This document shows, piece after piece, positions 1 through 9,333 of a stretch of DNA of 64,000 nt. The stretch covers positions 67,657,554-67,721,553 of the forward strand of contig OX485803.1 in assembly GCA_950295325.1 (NCBI GenBank), written 5' to 3'. Each line of letters begins with the position of its first letter. Position 1 is the first letter of the stretch. A model generated the notes under the pieces. It searched no databases and had not been told where the DNA came from. It worked only from the letters and a program-made list of their open reading frames with translations. The position numbers and the translations under genes are program-made. Source of the stretch: Polytrichum commune. Taxonomy: Eukaryota > Streptophyta > Polytrichopsida > Polytrichales > Polytrichaceae.

Positions 1-744
1 ACGGCCGCCGCAGCTGCACCGCTCCGGTCCGGCCAGAAGCTCTCCTCCTCCCTCCTTGTTTTCTTTAGTTTTTTTTTTTTTTTTGGTTTGTTTGTTTGTT
101 TAATTTTGAATGAAATCACAATTGAACCAAAATGAAGAATGTTCTTGACAAGCTCACTAATGTGAATTCAAGCTTGCAAGCGAACAAATGACACGAAATT
201 CCGTGGAGAATTCAAAGATTTCTCTTCACAATTCAAAGTGATGTCTAAACTTCACAAGCACACCTCTTTCTTCTTGTTGCTTCAACAATCCGCGGCTTTC
301 TCCGCTCCAAAACTCCGGAACTTCGTCACTCCTTGCCCCCACGCGCACCCGTGCGCGTTTTATGTCAAGAATCAAGAAGAAAACATAAAAAATGAAGCAT
401 TCTTGCCAAGTGAGAAGGAAGAGATGAGAACACTCATAAGAGCTCTAATTTCTCTCCAAATGCACACAACTAGTCAAGCTATCTCTCACTCCACCAAGGG
501 AGAATCCAAAAGTGTAAGTAGGGGAAGAAGAACTCAAGATTTATTGCAAAATCATGCAATCTACACCTCACACACAAGCTCTCTCCACACACTAACTCAC
601 AAGACTTGATTTGGCAAGAATGCCAAGCCAAGGAGGAGGCTCCTTACTTAGGAGCCTTCCTCTCCACATCTAGATTCATCCATCCAAATCTAGATGGATG
701 AAACCCAACGGATAAGGTGCGGCCGTCGACGCCGCATACCGTGA
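1..744. other. Unassigned sequence upstream of the chromovirus remnant
   Basis: No gene is recognised here. There is a T-rich run near 65-105 and two short inverted repeats near 635-662 (AGGCTCC / GGAGCCT) and 672-701 (TTCATCCATC / GATGGATGAA). An open frame at 238-609 has no recognisable domain. Recognisable retroelement coding starts at about 745, so the 5' part of that element is missing or replaced by this sequence. Confidence 0.4.
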
Positions 745-1559
745 CACAATGATTGGCTAGTGCAGCACAAGGCACGTTTGGATTTTGCATCTGAATGTTG
801 CGTGTTGTATAAGGGCCGCCGTAAAATGACACTGCATGTGAACCTAGTACAATGTCAGAGTCCAAATCCCCATAGACTCACCGCCATGCAGTTCAAACGG
901 TCAATTCGGAAGGGAGCAATGTTGTTCTTAGTTCAGTTGACCGTGGTTGGAGACGACGTAGAGGACACAGTGGCAACACCTTATGCCACAGTGTTGGAGG
1001 AATATGTTGATGTTTTTCAGCCCATACCTACAGGGTTACCTCCAGAGCGGGAAATAACCCATACTATTCATTTAGAGCCAGATGGCAAGCCGCCATTTAG
1101 GCCGATCTATAGGTTGAGTCCTCTCGAGTTGCAGGAGGCCAAGAAACAGATCAAGGAGTATTTGGAAAAATGATGGATAGAACCTAGTTCATCGCCTTAT
1201 GGGTCTCCCATCTTGTTCGTCAAGAAAAATGATGGAGCGCTGCGAATGGTGGTGGATTATCGGGCACTTAATAAGCAAACGGTAAAGAATCGTTATCCGT
1301 TATCTCGTATTGATGATCTTTTTGACCAGTTAGTCGGCTCTACAGTATTTTCATCTCTTGATTTGGCACAAGGTTATCACTAGATTAGGATATCCGAGGA
1401 GGATGCTTCTAAGACGGCGTTTAGAACACCGTTTGGTCATTACCAATTCAAAGTATTAAGTTTTGGATTGACCAATGCACCAGCAACTTTTCAAGGAATA
1501 ATGAATCGTGTTTTTCACAAGTTCATTGGAAAGTTTGTTTTGGTATATCTGGATGACAT
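745..1559 (+). pseudogene. Chromovirus protease end and first part of reverse transcriptase
   Basis: The frame starts inside the protease-RT linker, around the residues WLVQHKARLDFAS, and runs into the RT fingers and palm. Visible RT landmarks are [27 protein letters not shown] (catalytic Asp of motif A), [17 protein letters not shown] and the YLDDI active site at the 3' edge. A TGA at 1171 and a TAG at 1381 interrupt it; the TAG falls where the family normally has Gln, consistent with a C-to-T change. The rest of RT resumes at 3085 beyond the nested insertion. Confidence 0.9.
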
Positions 1560-3084
1560 TGTGAGCCCAAAATGGTGCCCACATGTGGTGATTAACTCTT
1601 CGAAACCAATTTTAGTTTAACTTTGATGTGTTATGATTATTCACAAAACATAAAAAGAGTGAAGTGTGGTTTGGATTTAAGTTTAGGTTTTAGAATGTGT
1701 TGTGTGATTATTTCAAGGTTGAATTCAATAAGAGTATGCCTTGATATTGTGAGTAGGGGGTAAGGTGAAGCAAGGTGAGCTCCGCGGGTTAAATGCCCAC
1801 TTTTGGATCCACCTTGGTAGTTTAGGAAGAAGGAAGCTTGGTGGAAGGAGATTAGTCCCTACTTTGAAGGTGAAGGTTAAGGGATTGTGATTGGAGGTGC
1901 TAATCCTCTCACCCTATCCTCACCTCTCTCTCTCTCTCCCTCTTTGCTATTTAAGGTGGTTTCTCTCTCATTTTCCTCTTTCTCCATCAAGCGCTCTCAA
2001 GAGAGCAAGCTCTTAAAGAGCTTGAGCCACGTGTGTGAGACATTAGTTCTTAGTGAAGTTAATTAGTTAAGCTCTTTCTCTCAATGCCTCCCAATTGAGG
2101 GAGCTTTTAGAGTTTAAAGTTGCACGTGTTGATTAGTTAGTAGTTAGTGGAATTAGTGTGTTAGATTAGTTTATTATTTAGGAGCAAGGAAAAAGAAAGA
2201 AAGAAAAAACTTAGAAAACATGTGATTAGGGAAGAAGAGAGTTTGGATTAGGGTGCAACTAGTGGTTGGGATACCCATTCGGGTATTATAACTTCATGAA
2301 CTGAAATCAGAAGGCAGCTGGGCTTGGAGGTTAGACCACCCGGGACTGGAACAGAAGGCAGCTGGGCTCGGTAAGTTAGGCCACACTGCGACTATAATCA
2401 GAAGGCAGCTGGGCTTGGTAAGTTAGGCCACACCGCGACTGTAATCAGAAGGCAGCTGGGCTTGGAGGTTAGACCACCCGGGACTGGAATCAAAGGCAGC
2501 TGGGCTTGGAGGTTAGACCACACCCGGGACTGGAATCAGAAGGCAGCTGGGTTGCCTAGCAACAATTCATTTAGACTATCTAGGGGGTTAGCAAGGCTAG
2601 CTCAAGTAGTAAGTATTAGCACATAAAAAACTAGATCACATTAGGCCATCTTTAGTGGTAGCTAAGAAGTTATATTCATTTAGGCTAGTTGGTGCCACGT
2701 GTGGGTTTGTATGAGTGTGTTTAACCATTGAGAAAAGTGTTTTTCAACACTTGCACCTCTTGGTCAAAATAACTCACTTGCATTATTAATGGAGAATGTG
2801 GAAGATTCTTGCAATGGCAAGAAAAAAGAAGTGAAGATTAAACGAGCGAGGGGAATGTCCTTAAGGGCATGTGTGGCTAAAGCCACGGGTTGGACGCTTG
2901 AGAAAGCCAACTCTACCACAAGCCAAGAGGGTAACATTAATAAAGTACAATGAGTGGAAACAATATGTGTTCTTTTGGACATAAAAATTACTTTGCACAT
3001 GGTTCAAGTTTGTAAGAGATACATGTGACTCGCAAAGCCATCATCCGGACTAGGACGCTTAAGGGTGGTGGATTTGGCCTCACA
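1560..3084. mobile_element. Nested LTR-like insertion (probable solo LTR) with 5-bp target duplication
   Basis: The insertion lies immediately after the RT active-site codons. It starts TGTGAG and ends CTCACA, so it has the TG...CA ends of an LTR with a 6-bp terminal inverted repeat. It is flanked by the perfect direct repeat GACAT at 1555-1559 and 3085-3089. Removing it plus one copy of the repeat rejoins the RT frame. No coding domain is visible in its 1,525 bp. It contains a TATA-like CTATTTAAG near 1948, a CT-rich stretch at 1925-1945 and a tandem repeat at 2300-2551. A solo LTR from recombination of a full element is the simplest reading; a non-autonomous LTR element is the alternative. 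Confidence 0.85.
2300..2551. repeat. 46-bp tandem repeat inside the nested LTR
   Basis: The core AAGGCAGCTGGGC recurs at 2311, 2355, 2402, 2449, 2493 and 2540, a period of 44-47 bp. Two sub-types alternate: one continues with GGAGGTTAGACCAC, the other with GGTAAGTTAGGCCAC. The last unit is partial. Confidence 0.9.
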
Positions 3085-4146
3085 GACATCTTAATTTTTT
3101 CAAAGAACGAGGAGGAACATGTCAGTCATTTGGCACAAATACTTCAAATTCTACGAGAGAATCAGTTTTATGTAAAGATGTCTAAGTGTCATTTCGGAAA
3201 GAGTGAATTGCATTATTTAGGACATGTTGTTGGCAAGGAGGGCATCAAGGTGGATCCTAAGAAAATTGAGACTGTGGCCAAGTGGCATAGACCTCTTGAA
3301 GTCGGATAATTACGATCCTTCTTGGGGCTTTGCAATTACTTCCGCAGATTCATACATGGATATTCCACTCTAGTTGCGCCTTTGACTTCTCTGACGCGAA
3401 GCAAAGTCAAGTACATTTAGGTTGACGAGTGTGAACGCGCTTTTGAAAATGTTAAGTATGCTTTAACACATGCACCAGTTCTGACCTTACCCAAGTTAGG
3501 GGAGCCATTTGAGGTCGTTAGTGACGCTTCTTTACTCGGAGCAGGGGCCGTCTTACTTCAGGGAGGTAAGCCCATTGCTTTTGAGAGTAAGAAATTTTCT
3601 CCCGCTGAGAGAAATTACACTACTGGTGAACAAGAACTTGCAGCAGTTGTGCACGCCATGCGAACCTGGCGGTGTGACCTAGAGGGTGCAGATTGCACGA
3701 TCGTCACAGATCATAACCCTCTGGTGTATTTAAAAACACAACAGACGTTATCAAGGCGTCAAGCTTGGTGGTTGGAGTTCTTGGAGCAAAATTTTGTCTA
3801 TAGATGGGTGTATAGACCAGGAAGGATTAATATAGCAGATCCTCTGAGTTGGAATCCACTAGACCCGGGTGACCAGCCAGCCTTGATGGCACCACGGTCT
3901 GCTCCATGTAATTCGGTCCTTCAAATGGTGGCTGCAGACGCTAGGCGAGGTGATCATGTTGAACAAGACAACAATCCGAAGGGGTACCCGGAGTTCGTCA
4001 GTGATCAGAAGTTATATCAAACTATCATTGCCGGGTATGCTCTTGATCCTTGGTTCTCAAACCCGTACAATCTGAAACATTTTGTTTATGAGAATCACAT
4101 CTGGTGGTATGAAAAGGCGGTTGTGGTTCCAGATGTGTCATTCTAA
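3085..4146 (+). pseudogene. Chromovirus RT thumb and RNase H
   Basis: The RT frame resumes with the residues that normally follow YLDDI (LIFSKNEEEH) and includes LHYLGHVV and [11 protein letters not shown]. RNase H follows with its acidic residues in recognisable motifs: SDASLLGAG, GEQELAAVVHAM, VTDHNPLVYL and IADPLS. In-frame stops are at 3307, 3418 and 4144. The stop at 3418 falls where Trp is common in the family. Confidence 0.9.
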
Positions 4147-5481
4147 GGATCGAATATCAGGTCATTTTTGCTCCGTGAGTATCATGATGCAATGTATAGC
4201 GGTCATGTAGGGGTAACTAAGACGTATAAGAGGGTGCGAGTAAACTTTTGGTGGCCTGAGATGCAAGGGTCCATCAGAAGCTATATAAAATCTTGTGAGA
4301 TTTGCCAAAGGAGTAAGGCCCCTACTCTTAAACCAGCAGGCCTTTTACAACCATTGGAGATTCCTGATAGAAATTGGGAAGTAGTGAGCATGGATTTTAT
4401 CTCTGGATTGACTCCGTCTGCTAATGGTTATGATGCCATCTTTGTGTGCGTGGATAAGTTGTCCAAGATGGCCCACTTTATGCCAACCACCACACACGTT
4501 ACTGCTGAAGGTACGGTAAGGTTATTCCGTGATCATGTATATAAGTTGCATGGTCTACCCAGGGTAATCCTAAGCGACAGGGATGCTAGATTCACAAATA
4601 GGTTTTGGGATGCGTTGCATGGTCTTTTGGGGACAAGGTTGGCCATGTCCACCGCACTCCATCCTCAAACTGATGGGCAGACGGAACGGGTAAACCGTAT
4701 CCTGGAGGATATGTTGCGGCATTATGTCAATCCAGTGCAAGATGATTGGGATGAATTCCTTGCAGTAGTTGAATTTGCATATAATAGCTTTTGGCAAGAG
4801 TCTGTACGGAATACTCCGTTTGTCCTGAACTATGGTCAGTAGCCCCGGACACCAATTAGTGGGAACAGCAAGTGTCAAGTCCCTGCTGCGCATAATTTTG
4901 TCGAGCATATGACACATGTGATTGGCGAGGCCAAGAAACATCTCATTGCTACGCAACAACGACAAAAGTTCTATGCTGACAAAAACCGACGAGAGGTCTC
5001 GTTCGAAGTGGACCAGCAAGTGCTAGTAAGTACTGCCAACATTAAGTTGAAGGTCCCAAGAGCTCGAAAGCTTTTACCAAGGTGGATTGGCCCATTTCGG
5101 GTGGTGCAAAGGATAGGGGTGGTAGCATACCGCATGCAACTGCCAGATACATTTAAGATCCACGATGTTTTTCATGTGTCACTTCTTAGGCCTTATGTGG
5201 CCGATGGCAGGGTACAACCTCCCCCTCCACCAGTCTTTGAGGAATATGCATCTTATGAAGTAGAACGCGTGCTTTCACACGAAGATAGAGGGTCTCGTTC
5301 TCGCCCCAAGAAATTCTATCTTATCAAATGGCTCAGATATGCACTTGAGCATAATTCATGGGAGCCCGAATGCAACTTGAGTGTAGAAGTACTTAAGGAG
5401 TATTGGGATGCGGTAGCAAAGTCTGAGGACAAACTTACACGCCATGGTATTAAGCGTGACCGCGAAGCCCCAGCTGCGTAA
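4147..5481 (+). pseudogene. Chromovirus integrase with C-terminal chromodomain
   Basis: The zinc-binding HHCC segment is visible (GHVGVTKTYKRV ... CEICQRSK), followed by the catalytic core with its three acidic residues in SMDFISGL, LSDRDARFT and HPQTDGQTERVNR. A TAG at 4840 breaks the frame. The part from 4909 holds the GPY/F-like stretch RWIGPFRVVQ ... FHVSLLRPYV and a chromodomain (YEVERVLSHEDRG ... FYLIKW ... NSWEP). The frame ends with a natural-looking stop at 5479. Confidence 0.9.
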
Positions 5482-5711
5482 AAACGTTTGAGGCGGAAGG
5501 TATCTTCGGGGTAGGCGCCTTCTGTTCTTTCAGGCTTGCACAAGATCCTGTAAACGGGGTGTTATTATTAACTTGTTTCACCCTGCCAATTGGCATGGAG
5601 CATGGTACAGATACAGATCCCATGGCTCGCTTAAATTAGTGGTGGTCTTGACTATATTTGTCTTGATGCACTACGATTTGGGATCATTCATGAACGCGGA
5701 CGTTCATTCCT

Positions 5712-6072
5712 AAGTGGGGAGGTGTATAACGTGTATTACATATTTATTGGTTATTGTTTATTTACAACCTCTCATTCAACTAGGACTCCTTTACTAGAAG
5801 ACTAGAGGCGCTACCCTGAGTGCTCTAGCAGTCCTAAAGGTAAAGGGAGTTAACTAGTTGAAGCTATGGTTTTACACTTGGTTCTACCTCGTAAGTAACG
5901 ACCATTAGTTAAGTGCACTTAGAATTATCCTAAAGGCATGGAGGGAGAGCTTGCTAGCATATACTTAACTACTAGTTGGAGGTGGCCTCAACTCATAGTA
6001 GTATCTAGTATATAAGCTCTAAGGTTGGGAGGAACATGCCTCTTGAATCTCATAATATTTGAGAACGTTACA
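5712..6072 (+). mobile_element. Polypurine tract and 3' LTR of the chromovirus
   Basis: The polypurine tract AAGTGGGGAGG (5712-5722) directly precedes a TG at 5723, the usual start of a 3' LTR. The probable LTR end is the CA at 6071-6072, giving about 350 bp. A TATA-like AGTATATAAG lies near 6006, a sensible distance from the end for a short R-U5. Without the 5' LTR the 3' limit cannot be fixed. Confidence 0.7.
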
Positions 6073-6126
6073 TTTGTAGAGTACAAGTAAAAAAATAACA
6101 TTTGATTTTCCACCGTAAATTCCGCC

Positions 6127-6364
6127 GTAGTTTCCATTAAAATAAGAGTATGTTAAGTTGGGAAATCGACTCATTTAGGTCGACTCAACCTAAATTGACA
6201 ATATAATGTCCTCGTTTAGGTCGACTCAACCTAAATTGACAAAATGTTGTCCTCATTTAGGTCGACTCAACCTAAATTGACAAAATATTGTCCTCATTTA
6301 GGTCGACTCAACCTAAATGAGTTGATTTCCCACCTTAACATACTCTCATTTTAATGGAAACTAC
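6127..6364. mobile_element. Small inverted-repeat element with four internal 41-bp repeats
   Basis: The left arm (from GTAGTTTCCATTAAAAT) and right arm (to ATTTTAATGGAAACTAC) form an inverted repeat of about 60 bp with few mismatches. Between the arms, AGGTCGACTCAACCTAAA recurs at 6178, 6219, 6259 and 6300. The flanks TCCGCC and TCCGTC could be a diverged target duplication. It codes for nothing and resembles a MITE or foldback element; the superfamily is not clear. Confidence 0.75.
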
Positions 6365-6372
6365 TCCGTCTG

Positions 6373-7356
6373 AAGTATAATCTAGTATTTATCAACCTAA
6401 CATGACTTTTAGGTGTCCAAATGGCCAATATTATTTTGAGAGGATCCCACTCTCTCAAAATATTGAATATCATGTTTTTAGCACTTTGGACTTAAGATTG
6501 GACTACCATTAGTTGCCTCTATAACTCAAGGATAGAAACAAAACGATGTATGGAGAGTTCATCATGTTGGGAGGATTATACACCATTGGAATTTTTTGTT
6601 TGAGAACGCACATGTCTAGTTTCAATTGGCGACACCGCAAGTGTTAGCAACATAACCTTTTACTCAATGTTATATCGATGATGTAATCAACTTTAACAAT
6701 ATTTTGTAATAGCAAAAAACAAGCCGCAACTCTGAATTCCGAGCAACTAGATCTATTGTCCAAACAAAAAGCTCGCCCATGAATTACAAACACATCAGCG
6801 ACCACCACAAGATGGTAGCCGCATTCACAAGAGCAATGCAAGATCAATACAAAGACATGCATTGGAGCACAAATAGCTCTAAAATCCTAGCACCAAAACA
6901 TTATTTATATTGTTTGTTTCAACAATAGTGTTATCAACACTCATTGTCAATATATATTTCCACAAAGCCTCCACAATACTCCCCTCTACCAACAAGATCC
7001 AAACATACATTTCCAATAACCATGACTACATCAGGGGAGGTCCGATTTTCAATCCGGTTTTTTTACAAATTTGCTAATGCAACATGAGTTTTATTGTGTA
7101 AATCCAATCGGTTCGAAGCTGGAGAACATGAAAAAGGAACCAAATTACACCCACATACCTTAAACACCAATCTTTCTTATCCTTTGCCTTTTCCTTTTCC
7201 TTTTCCTTAGGCAAAATTGGGATGAATGAGCCATAAACCAAATTACCGGAACCCTAGTAACCTAAAAGCATTGTATGAAGGGTCAGTTATTATAGACCAT
7301 ACAACTTTCATCCATTTTTGTGCTTAAAACTCATACATTAGATTGGCCTCCTCGGC
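6373..7356. other. Intergenic, no gene recognised
   Basis: The sequence is AT-rich and no coding or RNA gene is recognised. A short direct repeat of CCTTTT units lies at 7186-7209. The right end is the probable promoter region of the snoRNA cluster. Confidence 0.5.
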
Positions 7357-7427
7357 TTATAAAGTCTCTCCCTTCGTGTAGCTTGGCATCTCTTACCTCG
7401 CAGCCTGCCTACGGGGCTTTAGGGTTT
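7357..7427 (+). promoter_or_regulatory. TATA box and telo-box upstream of the snoRNA cluster
   Basis: TTATAAAG at 7357-7364 is a good TATA box, which would place a start near 7390. TTAGGGTTT at 7419-7427 is the plant telo-box, often found in promoters or 5' ends of ribosomal-protein and snoRNA genes. Similar TAGGGTTT motifs recur inside the cluster near 7921 and 8188. The assignment is inferred from position and motif. Confidence 0.55.
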
Positions 7428-7799
7428 AAGGTTCTCTGGGCATGCGGCTGTTGTACAAGGCTAGGGGTTCAGCATTTCGGTGTTTGTATTATGTAGTGTT
7501 ATGGCAGGCTGAAAGTTTTAGCATTTTGTATAATAGAGCTGTGGCAGCATTGCTGAGTGCACCACACCGAGCGCTTCGTGTGTTGTTGGGAAGGTGTCCT
7601 TCTGCTTCCCTGTGGCCCGTATCAATCTCAGTTTCTTCCCTGTACTCTGTTTCATGCGGTCGCATGGGTCCTGGGAATCGGCGCTCCAGAGAGGCACTGA
7701 CAAAGTATCCGTGCATGTGTCTCTGCAGTACTTGTTTTGGATCTGATTTGAGTTCGTGGTTTATAAAGCACACGGTTTTGGAAGGGGTGAATGTGTTTT

Positions 7800-7831
7800 T
7801 CTTCAAAGGATCTGCTTGTATGCTTTGAAGA
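7800..7831 (+). other. Perfect 9-bp hairpin at the 5' side of the snoRNA cluster
   Basis: TCTTCAAAG (7800-7808) pairs perfectly with CTTTGAAGA (7823-7831) around a 14-nt loop. A CTGA at 7842 follows in the context AACTGATGCC, as at the ends of the downstream snoRNA copies. This may be the remnant of another duplicated snoRNA or a processing hairpin. Confidence 0.4.
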
Positions 7832-7941
7832 CGCCTAGGGAACTGATGCCTTTATATTATTGGTTCTTAGCTTTTGGGGTTTCGGTAGGAGATGTCCAGA
7901 AAACTGGATCAGGGAATTTGTTTAGGGTTTTGGTGATTGAT

Positions 7942-8018
7942 GCACGATGAGGATTACAACGCATTTGGTTGAGAGCTTGCTCTTTGATGCAGCCAAACCT
8001 CCTACTCATTCTGAGTGC
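7942..8018 (+). ncRNA. C/D snoRNA, predicted 25S rRNA 2'-O-methylation guide
   Basis: The terminal stem is GCAC (7942-7945) with GTGC (8015-8018). The C box is ACGATGA (one change from RTGATGA) at 7944-7950 and the D box CTGA is at 8011-8014. The 13 nt directly before the D box (7998-8010, CCTCCTACTCATT) are antisense to AATGAGTAGGAGG, which I recall from plant 25S rRNA. By the D+5 rule the target is the A in ATGA of that segment. A decayed copy lies about 250 bp downstream. Confidence 0.75.
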
Positions 8019-8045
8019 TGAGGATGTAGTAGTGGATGAAGAGTG

Positions 8046-8125
8046 AGGCGTGTGATGAAACACTTTCGAATGGGTAATTTGCGCCTGATTTCTGTGATGC
8101 AAAACACCTTGGAAAACTGACGCCT
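8046..8125 (+). ncRNA. C/D snoRNA, predicted 18S rRNA guide (copy 1)
   Basis: A stem AGGCG / CGCCT encloses a canonical C box GTGATGA (8052-8058), an internal D' CTGA (8085-8088), a C' box GTGATGC and a terminal D box CTGA (8117-8120). The guide before D' (GGGTAATTTGCGC, 8072-8084) is antisense to GCGCAAATTACCC, a highly conserved 18S rRNA segment. The D'+5 rule points to the first A after GCGC, in or next to a region methylated in yeast and human. The second guide, before the D box, has no target I can fix. A second copy with the same 18S guide lies at 8290-8367. Confidence 0.88.
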
Positions 8126-8198
8126 TCTCACATCTGATTTAGGGTTCTAGGGGTTTTCAGAAGTAAAATGTTTGGAAAAATGTGGTTAGGGTTTTGTT

Positions 8199-8262
8199 GA
8201 TGGTTGAATGTGTGAGGATATCTGGTGGAGGGCTTGCGCGTTGACTCAAGTATACTCCTCAT
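8199..8262 (+). pseudogene. Decayed copy of the 25S-guide snoRNA
   Basis: This aligns with the snoRNA at 7942-8018 (GTGAGGAT, GGGCTTGC, CTCCTCATTC are shared), but the C box is lost (GTGTGAGGA) and CTGA after the guide has become CTCT. The guide is shortened to CTCCTCATT. It is the partner of the intact snoRNA copy that follows, as expected if a two-snoRNA block was duplicated. Confidence 0.6.
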
Positions 8263-8289
8263 TCCTCTTGGTCTTCTATATTTGAAGAG

Positions 8290-8367
8290 GCAGGTGATGA
8301 AACACTTCGAATGGGTAATTTGCGCCTGATTTTTTGTGATGCTAAACACCTTGGAGAACTGATGCAC
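8290..8367 (+). ncRNA. C/D snoRNA, predicted 18S rRNA guide (copy 2)
   Basis: The C box GTGATGA is at 8294-8300, the D' CTGA at 8326-8329, a GTGATGC C' box near 8336 and the D box CTGA at 8359-8362. The guide GGGTAATTTGCGC (8313-8325) is identical to that of copy 1, 241 bp upstream, while the remaining sequence has small changes. The terminal stem is shorter (GCA / TGC). Both copies look functional. Confidence 0.85.
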
Positions 8368-8398
8368 TTTTTCACGCACTTGATAGTTTAGACGATAA

Positions 8399-8476
8399 GA
8401 GGCCAGTGAAGAATTATTTGGAATTACCGGCTTATGGTCTTGAACCACATGCTGAGAACTGGCTGACTGAGGCCTC
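8399..8476 (+). ncRNA. C/D snoRNA, snoR77-like 18S guide
   Basis: A perfect 6-bp terminal stem GAGGCC (8399-8404) / GGCCTC (8471-8476) encloses a near-C box GTGAAGA (8406-8412) and a D box CTGA (8467-8470) next to the stem. The internal TGGAATTACCG (8419-8429) is antisense to CGGTAATTCCA in 18S rRNA. If the following GCTTA acts as a degenerate D' box, the target is the U in GCGGU. That is the site I associate with yeast snR77 and plant snoR77Y, from memory. The C box deviates at one position. Confidence 0.65.
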
Positions 8477-8895
8477 TTTCGATCGGTAGTAAATAAAGAA
8501 CTTGCCAACCTGCCACGAAGGGGGTAGCATGAGCTGTGACCCCACATTCGACCAGGGTTGGGCAGAGATCTTTTTCATCTCTCGATAGGAAGCCATGTGC
8601 ATGCCTACAAGCAATTGCTTAATGGTGCCATACAGGGTGATAACATTCATTTTGAAGTTCCCTTTTTGCTTTTGTGCAAGCGTTGTCCTAAGATGATAAT
8701 CTCCCAAGATAGGAAGTGCCGTATGACAGTCATGTCGAGGCTCGAGTAACTGTTCCCTGCTGTTGGACCTGGAATATTTTCTTAAATTGGAGATTTGCAG
8801 GAGGAGCGGCAGGTTGATAGGTGAATCGGGTTTCGACGGATGATTTGACACGGGTTTCTGAGGGCTACGCGATGTGAGTGGGTGTGGTTGTGGAC
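8477..8895 (+). other. Spacer in the snoRNA cluster, no RNA assigned
   Basis: I find no convincing C/D pair. C-box-like strings occur (GGTGATAAC near 8636, GATGATAAT near 8695, GGATGATTT near 8837) but lack a matching D box with a terminal stem. H/ACA snoRNAs cannot be excluded by eye. Confidence 0.4.
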
Positions 8896-8982
8896 ATGCA
8901 ATGATGATACCAAAGTGTTTCGGACTAGAGTTTCTGATCTGGTTTGCCAGTGTGAAGAAACAACTCTTGGCTGTCTGAGCAT
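8896..8982 (+). ncRNA. C/D snoRNA, predicted 25S rRNA guide
   Basis: The terminal stem is ATGC (8896-8899) / GCAT (8979-8982). The C box ATGATGA (8901-8907) is canonical, D' CTGA is at 8934-8937, a C'-like GTGAAGA is near 8952 and the D box CTGA is at 8975-8978. The guide before D' (TCGGACTAGAGTTT, 8920-8933) is antisense to AAACTCTAGTCCGA, a segment I recall from plant 25S rRNA. D'+5 gives a U target. The second guide (before D) is not assigned. Confidence 0.85.
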
Positions 8983-9200
8983 TTATGTATTCATTATCTG
9001 TGAGGATATGGAGTAGCTGCGCCCCTTTACCAATACCAAGAGTGAAAACAGTACTTTCTGGTTTAATGGCGGTTGCGCAAGAGTATTCGTGGTAATACTG
9101 GTTGTTTGGGTTCTTTTTGGTCTCTTGCAAACCGGGAAAGCCACGGTAAATTTCGAAGCGTCTTGAAAAAGAAGGAAATGAAGGAGTTTCATGTTGGGTA

Positions 9201-9284
9201 CAGTGCAAATGATGCGAAACCTAGATCCAACGCCTACTTTCTGTGAGGATTATCTAGAACGAGCTTTTTAACACTGATGCACTG
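9201..9284 (+). ncRNA. C/D snoRNA, U36-like 18S guide
   Basis: A perfect 7-bp terminal stem CAGTGCA (9201-9207) / TGCACTG (9278-9284) encloses the C box ATGATGC (9209-9215) and D box CTGA (9274-9277). The guide CGAGCTTTTTAAC (9260-9272) is antisense to GTTAAAAAGCTCG of 18S rRNA. The D+5 rule selects the first A of the AAAAA run, the site guided by U36 in animals. A degenerate second copy follows at 9334. Confidence 0.85.
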
Positions 9285-9333
9285 CTCTCGAACAGAAACA
9301 CTTGGAAGGGTTTGGAAGACTTGCACGTTGCTG

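Larger units (their letters stand above)
745..6072 (+). mobile_element. Degenerate Ty3/gypsy chromovirus, 5' truncated, with 3' LTR
   Basis: The order of domains is the Ty3/gypsy order: end of protease, reverse transcriptase, RNase H, integrase, GPY/F-like segment and a C-terminal chromodomain, then a polypurine tract and a 3' LTR. The chromodomain marks it as a chromovirus, a lineage whose integrase tail directs insertion to chromatin. The reading frame is broken by stops at 1171, 1381, 3307, 3418, 4144 and 4840, and by the 1,525-bp insertion at 1560. No gag region or 5' LTR is visible in the window. The element is inactive and old compared with the insertion it carries. Confidence 0.92.

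Noticed and set aside
8432-9208. Long minus-strand open frame (258 codons) across the snoRNA cluster
   Set aside because: It runs antisense to at least three C/D snoRNAs, shows no domain and has no codon pattern of a gene.
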